Shown here: in pieces, positions 14,679 to 23,827 of the stretch
How positions within the stretch are numbered: the first letter of the stretch is position 1
Layout of the letters: every line of letters begins with the position of its first letter
The notes under the pieces: generated by a model
What the model was told of the DNA's origin: nothing
The model's database searches: none
Seen by the model: the letters and a program-made list of their open reading frames with translations, nothing else
Program-made: the position numbers and the translations under genes
Origin: Lutimaribacter salitolerans
GTDB lineage: Bacteria; Pseudomonadota; Alphaproteobacteria; Rhodobacterales; Rhodobacteraceae
Assembly: GCF_042677865.1 (NCBI RefSeq)
Contig: NZ_JBHUDD010000027.1
Coordinates: forward strand, 62,001-126,000
Direction: 5' to 3'
DNA length: 64,000 bases

Positions 14679-15815
14679 TCAGGCGTCCCTTTCGATCTTG
14701 CGGGTTCCGGTGATTTCAAGGCCATAGGCATCGAGCCCGACCACGCGCGGCAGGCCCGAATTGGTCAGCAGTTCGAGTTTCGACAGGCCCAGCGACGACA
14801 GGATCTGCGCCCCCAGCCCGTATTGCCGCAGGGTATGGGGGCTGACTTCGTCATCCTGCACGACCTTCATGTCCAGATCACGCAGCAGCACCAGAACGCC
14901 GCGCCCTTCGGCCGCGATCTGGCGCATCGAGTCCGAGAACTCGAACGCGCGGCCCGCCGGACCGGCGCCCACCATGTCGCGCAGCGGGTCCAGTGCGTGC
15001 ATCCGCACCAGCACCGGCGCGTCACCCGAGATATCGCCCTTGATCAGCGCAATATGCTCGGCGCCTTGCGTCTCGTCCGTATAGACGCGCATCTGCCAGT
15101 CACCGCCGAATTCGCTGGTGATGGTCTGATCGCTGCGCATCCGCACCAGGTTGTCATGACGGCGGCGATAGCCGATCAGGTCGGAAATCGTGCCGATCTT
15201 CAGACCGTGCCGCTGGGCAAAGGCCACCAGGTCGGGCAGCCGCGCCATGCTGCCGTCGTCATTCATGATCTCGCAGATAACGCCGCTGGGGTTCAGCCCG
15301 GCCAGACGCGCCACATCGACCGCCGCCTCGGTATGGCCCGCGCGCACCAGCACGCCGCCATCGCGCGCGCGCAGGGGAAACACGTGCCCCGGTGTGGCGA
15401 TGTCCTGCGCGCCCTTGGACGCGTCGATCGCCACCGAAACGGTGCGGGCGCGGTCATGGGCGGAAATGCCGGTGCTCACACCCTCGCGCGCCTCGATCGA
15501 GATGGTAAAGGCCGTTTCATGGCGGCTGGAGTTGTTGATGCTCATCAGTTGCAGGCCCAACTGATCGACGCGCGCGCTGGTCATCGACAGGCAGATCAGC
15601 CCGCGCCCGTGGGTGGCCATGAAATTGATCGCCTCGGGCGTGGCCATCTGGGCGGGGATCACCAGATCGCCCTCGTTCTCGCGATCCTCGTGATCGACAA
15701 GGATGAACATCCGCCCGTTGCGCGCGTCCTCGATGATGTCCTCGATCGACGAAATGGCATCGCGCCAGTTTTCCTCGACCGGGCCGGCTTGTTCGTATTT
15801 CGCGCTATCGGCCAT
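14679..15815 (-). CDS. ribB: 3,4-dihydroxy-2-butanone 4-phosphate synthase with degenerate GTP cyclohydrolase II domain (RibBX type)
   Basis: 378 aa, start at 15815 behind GGAGA. The N-terminal DHBP synthase domain is complete: FILVDHEDRENEGDLVIPAQ (metal and acidic loop), THGRGLICLSM, DRARTV and GHVFPLRARDGGVLVRAGHTEA. The C-terminal half follows the GTP cyclohydrolase II fold, but the zinc-cysteine segment (usually CLTGD ... RCDCG) is replaced by ALIKGDISGDAPVLVRMHALD with no Cys. It should therefore not hydrolyse GTP. Such fusions are known as RibBX in alphaproteobacteria. It heads the ribB-ribH-nusB operon. Confidence 0.92.
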   Translation of the reverse strand: MADSAKYEQAGPVEENWRDAISSIEDIIEDARNGRMFILVDHEDRENEGDLVIPAQMATPEAINFMATHGRGLICLSMTSARVDQLGLQLMSINNSSRHETAFTISIEAREGVSTGISAHDRARTVSVAIDASKGAQDIATPGHVFPLRARDGGVLVRAGHTEAAVDVARLAGLNPSGVICEIMNDDGSMARLPDLVAFAQRHGLKIGTISDLIGYRRRHDNLVRMRSDQTITSEFGGDWQMRVYTDETQGAEHIALIKGDISGDAPVLVRMHALDPLRDMVGAGPAGRAFEFSDSMRQIAAEGRGVLVLLRDLDMKVVQDDEVSPHTLRQYGLGAQILSSLGLSKLELLTNSGLPRVVGLDAYGLEITGTRKIERDA

Positions 15816-15937
15816 CTGTCTCTCCCGCGTCATGTGTTATGGCGCAGATAGCGCAGGGCGCGCGTGAAGGCCAGAGGGACGGGGCGTCGCGGCGTCACAC
15901 ACAAGGTGTGCGCCGTGCATCCCGCACGCCGCCAGAG

Positions 15938-15987
15938 GTGGGGGGCCAGCCCCCCACACCCCCCGGGATATTTGCAGAGAGAGGAAA
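15938..15987 (+). repeat. GC-rich palindromic interspersed repeat, copy 1
   Basis: A 9-bp stem GTGGGGGGC-CA-GCCCCCCAC (15938-15957), then a conserved flank ACCCCCCGGGATATTTG followed by CAGAGAGAGGAAAA. The same hairpin plus CCCGGGATATTT plus GAGAGAGGAA flank recurs at 38135-38220 and, inverted, at 48074-48120. All three copies lie between genes. This copy is in the 197-bp gap after the metallo-hydrolase gene. Confidence 0.8.
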
Positions 15988-16012
15988 ACAGGTTGCGCGC
16001 ACTGCGGCGCGG

Positions 16013-16984
16013 TCAGTCCTGGAATTGCCACAGCGCCGGGAGAAAGCGATAGCTGTCGTCCTCGCGAAGCACATGCCCCACACCCGGAAACGGGAAGTGA
16101 TAGCCCAGAACCGCGATCCGGTCGGCGGCGGCCATGTCCAGCAGGCGCTTTCGGGTCGCCACAGTCTGATCGCCGTCTGCGTCAAAGGCGTTGTACCAGT
16201 CAGGATGGGCAAAGTTGGTATAGGCGTGCGACATGGCGTCCCCCAGCGCCATCAACTGCTTGCCACCGGAGTCCAGCACGACGCTTTGATGGCCCGGCGT
16301 GTGGCCGGGCGTGTCGATGACGCGCAGGCCCGGAACGACCTCGTCACCGTCCTGCAACAAAGTCCACTCGACCCCGTCGATGGTGATCGAATTGACCGCG
16401 CCGACGACGAATTGCTGATCCTCGGCCGCGACCTGATTCACCAGATCGTCCTGCATCCAGTAATCATGCTCCACCTGCCCGATGAAATACTGCGCGTCGG
16501 GGAACAACGGCTCGTCAAAGTCATCGCGGATGCCCCAGATGTGATCTGGATGCGCATGGGTGATCACCACGTGGGTGATCCCGGAGGGATCGACGCCCGC
16601 CGCCTCGATGTTCGCCATCAGGCGGCCCGTGGTCGGCATGAACCGGCTGCCCGATCCGACATCGACCAGCACCCTGGCATCGCCCAGTTCCACCAGCAGG
16701 TGGTTGGTGTGCGAATAGCCGTCCTCGGGGGACAGGTAGTGCTGCTCCAGAAAGGCCTCGACCTCGTCGCGTGGCGCGTTCACACCCAGCCCGTCGGTGG
16801 GAAGGCTGAAATACCCGTCCGACAGGATGGTCAGCCGCGCCTCGCCCAACGTGAACCGGAAATGGGCGGGGTTGGCCGCATCGGGCACGCCAAGCTGCGC
16901 GCGCACCGCGGCCGGCAGGGCAAAGGCCGGGGCCATCGCGGCCAGTCTGAGGATTTCGCGGCGCGTCGGCGTGATAAGTGTCAT
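16013..16984 (-). CDS. TAT-exported MBL-fold metallo-hydrolase
   Basis: 323 aa. It has an N-terminal twin-arginine signal (TPTRREILRLAAMAPAFALPAAVRA in outline: RR at residues 8-9, cleavage after VRA). The MBL fold carries the dinuclear-metal motif THAHPDHIWG (H-x-H-x-D-H, about residue 140), a later His in TPGHTPGHQSV and the Asp bridge in MALGDAMSHA, with the final His in LGYHFPFPG. This periplasmic clade includes lactonase and sulfatase-like hydrolases; the substrate is unknown. It is divergent from the EamA gene. Confidence 0.9.
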   Translation of the reverse strand: MTLITPTRREILRLAAMAPAFALPAAVRAQLGVPDAANPAHFRFTLGEARLTILSDGYFSLPTDGLGVNAPRDEVEAFLEQHYLSPEDGYSHTNHLLVELGDARVLVDVGSGSRFMPTTGRLMANIEAAGVDPSGITHVVITHAHPDHIWGIRDDFDEPLFPDAQYFIGQVEHDYWMQDDLVNQVAAEDQQFVVGAVNSITIDGVEWTLLQDGDEVVPGLRVIDTPGHTPGHQSVVLDSGGKQLMALGDAMSHAYTNFAHPDWYNAFDADGDQTVATRKRLLDMAAADRIAVLGYHFPFPGVGHVLREDDSYRFLPALWQFQD

Positions 16985-17157
16985 CGGTGGTATCCTCCCG
17001 TTGATGCATTGGCGCCAAGACTAAGGCCCCGGGCCGTGGACGCAATGCAGTTTTTGAATGCGTTTCGCTGGCAGGCGCGTATCGGCGTGCGCGCGAACCT
17101 TCCTGCGCAGATCAACTAAAGATTGCAAGCCAGGGGCGCCCCCGCTAGCCTGCCCGC

Positions 17158-18072
17158 ATGAACGCAGACCGCCCCTTTTTCGGAATTGCGCTGATGCTTG
17201 GCTTTTGCGTGATCGCACCGCTTGCGGATGCGACAGCCAAGCTGCTGGGTCAGGCTGTGCCGCTGGACGAGGTCTTGCTGTTCCGCTTTGGCATACAGGC
17301 GCTCGTGCTGATTCCACTGATCTTCCTTGGCGGTCGGGCCTGGCGGATGCGGGGCATGGTGCTGTGGCTGACCGTTCTGCGCACGGTGATGCATCTGGTC
17401 GGAATCGCGATGATGTTCACCGCGCTGCGGTATCTGCCGCTGGCCGATGCGATCGCGATCACCTTTGTGATGCCTTTCATGCTGATGGTATTGGGCAATA
17501 TCCTTCTAAAGGAAGAGGTCGGCCCGCGCCGCATCACCGCCTGCGCCGTGGGCTTTGCCGGGCCACTGCTGGTGGTGCAGCCCAGCTTTGCCAATGTCGG
17601 CTGGCCGGCGGTGCTGCCCGTTGGCGTGGCGCTGAATTTCGCGCTGTTCATGCTGGTGACACGCAAGATCGCCAAGGCGACCGATCCGATCGGCCTGCAG
17701 GCCGTCAGCGGCGTGATGGCGGTGGTGATCATGCTGCCGGTGATGATCATTGGTGATGGCACCGGGCTGCAGCTCGAGGTTTCGGGCGGGTATGAATGGT
17801 CGCTGTTGCTGGCCATCGGCCTGCTGGGCACGCTGGCGCATCTGCTGATGACATGGTCGCTGCGCTATGCGCCCTCGGCCACCCTTGCCCCGATGCAGTA
17901 TCTGGAAATTCCGGTGGCCACGCTGATCGGCTGGATGATCTTTGCCGACTGGCCCAATCCGCTGGCGGGCATGGGCATTTGCATCGTGATGGCGGCCGGT
18001 CTCTACGTGGTGTTCAGAGAGCGGGCCACCAGCCGCGCCGCGCCAGTACCGCCTGCACCACCTGCGGCATAG
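17158..18072 (+). CDS. EamA-family (DMT) transporter
   Basis: 304 aa, ten hydrophobic helices in two EamA repeats (about residues 10-140 and 150-290). Typical features are the first-repeat end ALRYLPLADAIAITFVMPFMLM and the second-repeat equivalent SLRYAPSATLAPMQYLEIPVATLIGW. Members export amino acids, purines or other small metabolites; the substrate here is unknown. The C-terminal tail is Ala/Pro-rich. The gene overlaps the convergent thiamine pyrophosphokinase gene by 59 bases, which is unusually long for this window. Confidence 0.9.
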   Translation: MNADRPFFGIALMLGFCVIAPLADATAKLLGQAVPLDEVLLFRFGIQALVLIPLIFLGGRAWRMRGMVLWLTVLRTVMHLVGIAMMFTALRYLPLADAIAITFVMPFMLMVLGNILLKEEVGPRRITACAVGFAGPLLVVQPSFANVGWPAVLPVGVALNFALFMLVTRKIAKATDPIGLQAVSGVMAVVIMLPVMIIGDGTGLQLEVSGGYEWSLLLAIGLLGTLAHLLMTWSLRYAPSATLAPMQYLEIPVATLIGWMIFADWPNPLAGMGICIVMAAGLYVVFRERATSRAAPVPPAPPAA

Positions 18073-18697
18073 CCGATCGTGGCAGGATAAGCAGCATGCC
18101 GGGCGCGTCAAATTGCAGGTGCACCGGCCCGGTCGCCGCATTCGACGTGCCGATCCGCCCGTCAGGGGCAAAGCCGATCCCGTCGATGGGCCAGCGCAGG
18201 CCGGTAGATCGCCCGGTGACCGCCCGCAACGGAAACAGCGATACACGCGCCCCTGGATCAAGATCAAGCCGCAGGTCGGGCGGTGCCTGCAACACGATCT
18301 CGTCCCCGCCCGCCAGAATGCACGCGCGATGGGCGTGGCGCACTAGCGTGTTGTAATTGGCCAGTTCGTGATCGCGCCGCGCGCCCAGAAACCCCAGCCC
18401 CAGCACCAGCGGCGCGTCGATCCGGCTCAATGCCTTTTCAAAGTCGGTACTGTCCTGCTCCGTTACCTTGTGCACCAGCGCGGGATCGATCCGCGCCAGA
18501 TCATCCGCCCCAAGACTGTCCATGTCCCCGATCACCGCCAGCGGCATCATCCCCGCGGCCAGCGCCAGCGCCGCGCCACCATCGGCGGCAACGACCTGTG
18601 GCGCATGGCGACGCAGATCCTGCAGCATGGCCAGATCCGCCTCGCCCCCGCCCAGCAGCATTACGGGCGCGTTACTCTGGACAATTTTAGCAGTCAT
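18014..18697 (-). CDS. thiN: Thiamine pyrophosphokinase
   Basis: 227 aa. The catalytic segment VVAADGGAALAL ... AVIGDMDSLG (about residues 34-66) and EQDSTDFEKALS (about 80) match the ATP- and thiamine-binding residues of thiamine diphosphokinases. The C-terminal beta domain, with GLRWPIDGIGF and GTSNAATGPVHLQF, is the vitamin B1 binding part. It converts thiamine to thiamine diphosphate. The coding region overlaps the end of the EamA gene by 59 bases. Confidence 0.9.
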   Translation of the reverse strand: MTAKIVQSNAPVMLLGGGEADLAMLQDLRRHAPQVVAADGGAALALAAGMMPLAVIGDMDSLGADDLARIDPALVHKVTEQDSTDFEKALSRIDAPLVLGLGFLGARRDHELANYNTLVRHAHRACILAGGDEIVLQAPPDLRLDLDPGARVSLFPLRAVTGRSTGLRWPIDGIGFAPDGRIGTSNAATGPVHLQFDAPGMLLILPRSAMPQVVQAVLARRGWWPAL

Positions 18698-18730
18698 TGA
18701 AGGATTACCTGTGTTTTGGGAAACAAATCA

Positions 18731-18757
18731 CAATCCGGCCATGAAATCCGGCCATGA
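18731..18757. repeat. Short tandem duplication upstream of the large acidic protein gene
   Basis: Two adjacent copies of ATCCGGCCATGAA in the 150-bp divergent gap between the thiamine pyrophosphokinase gene and the 806-aa gene. It could alter promoter spacing. No promoter could be placed with confidence. Confidence 0.6.
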
Positions 18758-18847
18758 AATGATACGTTAAAAACCGAAGAATCGTTCACGTTTCGGCGTC
18801 ACCGGGATGGTAGAGAGAAGGTCGCAGGCAAAGAAAGGCAAGTGAAC

Positions 18848-21268
18848 ATGGTGAACACGAGTAAAATCCTGACGGTTTCCTATGGCACGTTCTCGTGTAC
18901 GCTGGAAGGCTTCGACGACTCGTTCGAGACGATGAAGGCAATCGCGGAGTATTTTCGCGACCTGGCTGCCGACGACCGCTATTTCGGTGCCGAACCGCCA
19001 GTGCCTGATGCCGAAATGCTTGCCCGCATCGCCGAGCGCGAGATTGCCCGCCGGGTCGAGGCCCGCGAAGAAAAAGGCGGCATTGTCCTGCGTGCCGCGC
19101 AGCCCGAAGAGACCTATTCGCTGACCGCGCCGATGCCTGCCGCCAAGGCCAAGCCTGCAGACCAGGCGCAACCCGAGCCTGTTGCCAAAACCGAGCCTGC
19201 TGCAACACCCGAGCCTACTGCGACATCCGAGCCGCAGCCCACGCCCGCCGAAGACCTGCAAGACTCCCGGCAAGCCCCTGCCGATGCGATTGCCGACGCA
19301 CATGCCCAAGAAACACCTTCAGCCGCTGAATCGCAGGATGTTGCGGCAGCCCGGCCCGACGCGCCGACGATGGATCAACCCGAGCAGGCCCTGTCCGAGG
19401 ACGTCGTAAGCGATGAAGTGGCGACCGAGGACGTCGTGACCGAGGACGTGATCGCCGAGGATGTCGCCGCCGAAGACATGCCAGTTCGCCGCGCCGTTGG
19501 CGAAGACTCCACCATCGCCGCCAAGCTGCAGCGGATTCGCGCCGTTGTATCGCGCAATACGGCCGTGCCTGCCGAGTATTCCGAGGACGAGCACGCCGAT
19601 ATCTTTGCGGAACCCGAAACCGTCACGCCGGACGCCGTTCTGACCGAGGAAGCGAAGGCAGACGCCGCCGCGGAGATGGCTGTTGAAGACGTGACAGGGG
19701 ATGATGTGGCCGGGGATGATGACCTTACACTGGCCGATATCCTTGCCGAAGTCAGGATCGATCCACCCAAGGACACCGATACCGCCGAGGCTTCGGTGAC
19801 AGAGGATGCACAGGACGACGCCGGGGATGGCATCCCGCAGGAAGACATCGCCGAGGTCGACGTCACAGGGGCAGAAGCTGCCGAGTACGAAGACGAATAC
19901 GAGGACAACACCTTCGCGCTCGACCCGCAGGAGTCCGCCCCGCAGCCACCGGAAACTCTGACCGCGCAGGACTCGCCCGAACCCGAAACCGAGGACGAAA
20001 ACGCCGCATCGCAACCCGAGCAGACTGTGTTGATCACCCCTGCCCCCGCGACGCAGGACGCATCACAAGATCTGGAAGACGACGATGATGACGTAGCCGC
20101 CATCCTTGACCGGCTGGCAGGACTGTCCCCCGATACTGCAGAGGACACGCCCGCGGCCACAACCGTCGAGGAAGAACGCGACGAACTGGACGATATCCTC
20201 GCCGGTCTGGCCGATCAGCCCGACGAGCGGCCGGATCAGGCAAACCATGCTGCGCCCGAAACAACACAAGACCCCACCCAGCCATCGCTGCGCGCCCGCG
20301 TGGTCAAGATGAAGCGCACCGATTTCGAGGCTGCCATCGCCCAGGGTCACCTTGAAGAAACGGACGAGGAGGACGACTGGCACGCGCTGGATGACAGCGC
20401 CCTGTCGCCCGAGGAAGAAGCGGATTTGCAGGCCGAACTGGCCGAGGTCGAGGCCGAACTGCACAGGGAAGACGACACGCTGCCCGAGGATGACAGCGAA
20501 GAGGTCGATTCGATCTTTGCCGAAGCGCAGGATGACACACCCTATCCCGCCGATCGTCGCCGCGCGCTGGACCAGTTGGACGAGGCTGCATCAGAACGCG
20601 ACATGACCCGCCTGATGGCCAAGACCATCAGCGAAATGGACGAGCCCGAATCGGCCAGCCGCCGCAATGCCATCGCTCATCTGCGCGCCGCGGTCGCCGC
20701 CACGCGCGCCGACAAGGAGGCGGGGGTAACCGAACGCCCCGACACGATCAGCGACGCCTTCCGCGATGATCTGGCCAGCGTGGTGCGCCCGCGCCGCCCC
20801 CGAGCCGAAGGCACGCAGACCGCCCGCCCGGTGGAACAAAGCCGCGCCGCACCGCTGAAACTGGTGGCAGAACAGCGCATCGATGCGCCCGTGGCCCCGC
20901 CCGCCCCGGTGCGCCCGCGCCGCGTGTCTATGGCCGAAATCCAGCAAGAACCGCGCCAGGCCGCGGCCACCACGGAACCCGGCAGCAGCTTCGCCGAATA
21001 TGTCGAGGAAAAAGGCGCCCACGACCTGCCGGAAATCCTCGAGGCAGCGGCCTCTTTCCTGTCCTTCGTCGAAGGCCGCGACCAGTTCACGCGCCCGCAA
21101 CTGATGACCCGCGCCCGCTCGGTCGTGGGAGAGGATTTCAGCCGCGAGGACGGGCTGCGCAGCTTTGGTCAGCTTCTGCGCCAGGGCAAGATCCAGAAAC
21201 TCAAGGGCGGGCGCTTTACCGTGTCCGACCAGATCGGCTTTCAACCCTCGGCACGACGCGCCGGGTGA
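18848..21268 (+). CDS. Large acidic protein with conserved ends, 806 aa
   Basis: The start at 18848 (ATG) is preferred to a GTG at 18842 because AAGG then has proper spacing. The first 70 residues form a compact, conserved-looking domain (ILTVSYGTFSCTLEGFDDSF and MKAIAEYFRDLAADDRYFGA). A very long Asp/Glu/Ala/Pro-rich region (about 90-620) follows, with repeats such as EDVVTEDVIAEDVAAED. The C-terminus is again ordered (about 700-795: GSSFAEYVEEKGAHDLPEIL, FTRPQLMTRARSVVG and GLRSFGQLLRQGKIQKLKGG). No signal peptide or membrane helix is seen, so it should be cytoplasmic. I recall similar N-termini as uncharacterised roseobacter proteins; the role is unknown. A strong terminator follows. Confidence 0.85.
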   Translation: MVNTSKILTVSYGTFSCTLEGFDDSFETMKAIAEYFRDLAADDRYFGAEPPVPDAEMLARIAEREIARRVEAREEKGGIVLRAAQPEETYSLTAPMPAAKAKPADQAQPEPVAKTEPAATPEPTATSEPQPTPAEDLQDSRQAPADAIADAHAQETPSAAESQDVAAARPDAPTMDQPEQALSEDVVSDEVATEDVVTEDVIAEDVAAEDMPVRRAVGEDSTIAAKLQRIRAVVSRNTAVPAEYSEDEHADIFAEPETVTPDAVLTEEAKADAAAEMAVEDVTGDDVAGDDDLTLADILAEVRIDPPKDTDTAEASVTEDAQDDAGDGIPQEDIAEVDVTGAEAAEYEDEYEDNTFALDPQESAPQPPETLTAQDSPEPETEDENAASQPEQTVLITPAPATQDASQDLEDDDDDVAAILDRLAGLSPDTAEDTPAATTVEEERDELDDILAGLADQPDERPDQANHAAPETTQDPTQPSLRARVVKMKRTDFEAAIAQGHLEETDEEDDWHALDDSALSPEEEADLQAELAEVEAELHREDDTLPEDDSEEVDSIFAEAQDDTPYPADRRRALDQLDEAASERDMTRLMAKTISEMDEPESASRRNAIAHLRAAVAATRADKEAGVTERPDTISDAFRDDLASVVRPRRPRAEGTQTARPVEQSRAAPLKLVAEQRIDAPVAPPAPVRPRRVSMAEIQQEPRQAAATTEPGSSFAEYVEEKGAHDLPEILEAAASFLSFVEGRDQFTRPQLMTRARSVVGEDFSREDGLRSFGQLLRQGKIQKLKGGRFTVSDQIGFQPSARRAG

Positions 21269-21284
21269 ACCCTATCACGGAAAC

Positions 21285-21320
21285 GCAAAAACGGCGGGCC
21301 ATGACAGCCCGCCGTTTTGC
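21285..21320. terminator. Strong bidirectional intrinsic terminator
   Basis: A 12-bp stem AAAACGGCGGGC with GCCCGCCGTTTT around a CATGACA loop, with A-rich and T-rich ends on both strands. It ends the 806-aa gene and can also stop transcription coming from purA/DUF2842. Confidence 0.85.
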
Positions 21321-21402
21321 ATTGGTTCCCAGTCGTGATCCACGCGCTTCCCCTCGCCCTCGCGGGGAGGGGCCGGAGGGGCGCAGAACGCCCCTGAATA
21401 TC

Positions 21403-21639
21403 CTATTCTTCCGGCGCGTCAGGATCGGCCTGCCCGATCCCGCGAAACACGAAGCGAAACGGCAATATCCACACGATGCCCAACCCAAGATAGACCAGCA
21501 GTTCGAGCAGCAGCGGCTTGTTCAACGGGTCTGGAAACAACCAGCCCACCAACGTCACCGCTGCCACGATATACAGCGGCATCGCCACCAGCAGGATCAC
21601 CAGCGACCATCTTTTGCGGGATTTATATGTCAGGCTCAT
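21403..21639 (-). CDS. DUF2842 family small membrane protein
   Basis: 78 aa with two transmembrane helices (about 13-35 and 45-64) and a basic N-terminus (YKSRKRWS), ending in an acidic tail. The WLFPDPLNKP ... YLGLGIVWILPFRFVFRGIG pattern is DUF2842. The ATG shares a base with the purA stop (TGATG), so it is translated with purA. Function unknown. Confidence 0.85.
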   Translation of the reverse strand: MSLTYKSRKRWSLVILLVAMPLYIVAAVTLVGWLFPDPLNKPLLLELLVYLGLGIVWILPFRFVFRGIGQADPDAPEE

Positions 21640-22934
21640 CAGTCTGCAAACGGGTCCGTTACAAGGATCGTGTCTTCACGCTCAGGTGACGTGGATAATA
21701 GAGCGACCGGACAGCCGATCAGCTCTTCGACACGCCGCACGTACTTGATGGCATTGGCAGGCAGATCGGCCCAGCTGCGTGCACCTTCGGTGGAGTCCTG
21801 CCAGCCCGGCATTTCTTCGTAGACCGGCGTGCAGCGCGCCTGGCTGTCCGACGCCGTCGGCAGGTAATCCAGCCGGACACCGTCCAAATTGTAACCCACG
21901 CAGATCTTCAGTGTGTCGAACCCGTCCAGCACATCCAGCTTGGTCAGCGAAATCCCCGTCACGCCGCTGGTGGCGCAGGTTTGACGCACCAGCGCGGCAT
22001 CGAACCAGCCGCAGCGCCGCTTGCGCCCGGTCGTTGTGCCAAACTCGCGCCCGCGCTCGCCCAGCCGCTGACCGTCTGCATCGTGCAGTTCGGTCGGGAA
22101 CGGGCCTTCGCCCACGCGGGTGGTATAGGCCTTGACGATGCCCAGCACGTAATCCACCGCCCCCGGTCCCAGACCGACGCCCGTCGCCGCCTGCCCCGCG
22201 ATCACATTGGACGAGGTGACAAAGGGATAGGTCCCGAAATCGATATCCAGCAGCGCCCCCTGCGCGCCTTCGAACAGGATGCGTTTACCGGCCCGGCGCT
22301 TTTCGTTCAGCACCTTCCAGACCGGCGCGGCAAAGGGCAGGATCTGCGGCGCGATGGTGCGCAGCGCATCGATCAGCGCATCGCGATCCACCGGATCGAT
22401 GCCCAGACCCCGGCGCAGCGGATCGTGATGCTGCAACGCACGATCGACCCGGGCAATCAGCGTGGCGTCATCGGCCAGATCGGCCACCCGCACCGCGCGA
22501 CGGCCCACCTTGTCCTCATAGGCCGGGCCGATCCCGCGCCCGGTTGTGCCGATCTTGGTGCCCTTGCTGGCCGCCTCTTCGCGCGCGCGGTCCAGCTCGC
22601 CGTGGATCGGCAGGATCAGCGGCGTGTTCTCGGCAATCATCAGCGTCTCGGGGCTGATCTCGACGCCCTGCGCCCGGATCTTGCCGATCTCCTCGATCAG
22701 GTGCCAGGGGTCCAGCACCACGCCATTGCCGATCACCGACAGCTTGCCGCCCCGCACCACGCCCGAGGGCAGCGCGTGCAACTTGAAAACCTCGCCGTCG
22801 ATCACCAGCGTGTGCCCGGCGTTGTGCCCGCCCTGGAACCGGCAGATCACATCGGCGCGCTCGGACAGCCAGTCGACGATCTTGCCCTTGCCCTCATCGC
22901 CCCACTGGGCCCCCACGACGACCACGTTTGCCAT
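21639..22934 (-). CDS. purA: Adenylosuccinate synthetase
   Basis: 431 aa from 22934; the open frame extends upstream but the family start is MANVVVVGAQWGDEGKGK. The GTP-binding loop is GDEGKGK, with the catalytic Asp and His in the first 45 residues (GHNAGHT), then IGTTGRGIGPAYEDKVGRRA and GIKLTKLDVLDG-type sequence near residue 340. It joins IMP and aspartate in AMP synthesis. Downstream DUF2842 is coupled. The upstream DUF6524 gene is divergent. Confidence 0.98.
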   Translation of the reverse strand: MANVVVVGAQWGDEGKGKIVDWLSERADVICRFQGGHNAGHTLVIDGEVFKLHALPSGVVRGGKLSVIGNGVVLDPWHLIEEIGKIRAQGVEISPETLMIAENTPLILPIHGELDRAREEAASKGTKIGTTGRGIGPAYEDKVGRRAVRVADLADDATLIARVDRALQHHDPLRRGLGIDPVDRDALIDALRTIAPQILPFAAPVWKVLNEKRRAGKRILFEGAQGALLDIDFGTYPFVTSSNVIAGQAATGVGLGPGAVDYVLGIVKAYTTRVGEGPFPTELHDADGQRLGERGREFGTTTGRKRRCGWFDAALVRQTCATSGVTGISLTKLDVLDGFDTLKICVGYNLDGVRLDYLPTASDSQARCTPVYEEMPGWQDSTEGARSWADLPANAIKYVRRVEELIGCPVALLSTSPEREDTILVTDPFAD

Positions 22935-23074
22935 GTCACGATCCTTTTCTGACGGCAGAAACCGTCGCCGGGTATAGCGAGGCCGGGGCGCAGGTGAAAC
23001 CGGAAAGTCACCGCGCACTGGACACTCCGCCCGACAGCGGTCAAAACTCCCCCGACCCGACCCCGGAGGACAAG

Positions 23075-23470
23075 ATGGGCTTTATCACCCGCTGGCTCGT
23101 GGCCTTTGCGTTGCTGGCCCTGACCTATAACCCGACCGAGTGGAACTTTGCCCGCTGGGCCGCCCGCGCGTGGGAGGACCAGATGCCCCTGGTGGTGCTG
23201 GCCGGGCTGCTGCTGACGGTGGGCTTCATCATCTACCTGCGCGCCACGCTGCGGTCCATCGGGCCGCTCGGCATGGGGCTGGTTCTGGCGATCATCGCCG
23301 CGCTGCTCTGGGTGGCCTATGATTTTGGCTGGCTCAGCCTGGCGGATCCCACCGTAAACACATGGATCGCGCTGGTGGCCCTGTCCACCGTGCTGGGCGT
23401 CGGCCTGAACTGGAGCCACGTGCGCCGCCGTCTCAGCGGCCAGGCCGACATGGACGACGTCGACGACTGA
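23075..23470 (+). CDS. DUF6524 family membrane protein
   Basis: 131 aa with GGAGGA before the ATG. Four transmembrane helices alternate with short loops (starting GFITRWLVAFALLALTYNPT, with WNFARW after the first). The ordered WLVAF ... YNPTEWN start is typical of the DUF6524 family found in many proteobacteria. The tail is acidic. Function unknown. Confidence 0.8.
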   Translation: MGFITRWLVAFALLALTYNPTEWNFARWAARAWEDQMPLVVLAGLLLTVGFIIYLRATLRSIGPLGMGLVLAIIAALLWVAYDFGWLSLADPTVNTWIALVALSTVLGVGLNWSHVRRRLSGQADMDDVDD

Positions 23471-23476
23471 CCCTGC

Positions 23477-23500
23477 GTTGCGTGGCCTTGGCCATGCAAC
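23477..23500. terminator. Bidirectional hairpin between convergent genes
   Basis: GTTGCGTGGCC-TT-GGCCATGCAAC: an 11-bp stem with one G-T pair, in the 39-base gap between the DUF6524 gene and the nitrile hydratase operon end. Confidence 0.55.
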
Positions 23501-23509
23501 ACTGCCAGG

Positions 23510-23827
23510 TCACGCCAGCTTTACCGGATCTCCATGCGGTGTTGCCAGATAGGCCCGCTCCCAGGCGGATCGCATCTCTTCGACAGCCTCAGGTGCCACC
23601 TCGGCATCCTGAACCAAAAGCCCTTCCAGCGCCGCCAGCCAGGCGGTAAAGTAATCGTCCCCACCGTCCAGCTCTTTCGACAGCCCCGCCCGTGCCAGTT
23701 CCGCGCCGAACCGTGCGGCCCAGTCCGGCCAGGTGAACAGCCCGCGATCATGCAGATGCACGGTCAGCGCAAAGACCTGCGCATGCCAAGGCTCGGCGAA
23801 GACGGGGGCGGGCGGCGTTTCTGTCAT
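23510..23827 (-). CDS. Nitrile hydratase accessory (activator) protein
   Basis: 105 aa, starting inside the stop of the beta-subunit gene (ATGA). The sequence FAEPWHAQVFALTVHLHDRGLFTW and DWAARFGAEL followed by DDYFTAWLAALEGLLV resembles the beta-subunit N-terminal half, as known for the cobalt-NHase activators (NhlE/p14K type) that deliver cobalt by exchanging alpha subunits. It is shorter than many activators and lacks a visible Cys-rich metal site. Confidence 0.85.
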   Translation of the reverse strand: MTETPPAPVFAEPWHAQVFALTVHLHDRGLFTWPDWAARFGAELARAGLSKELDGGDDYFTAWLAALEGLLVQDAEVAPEAVEEMRSAWERAYLATPHGDPVKLA

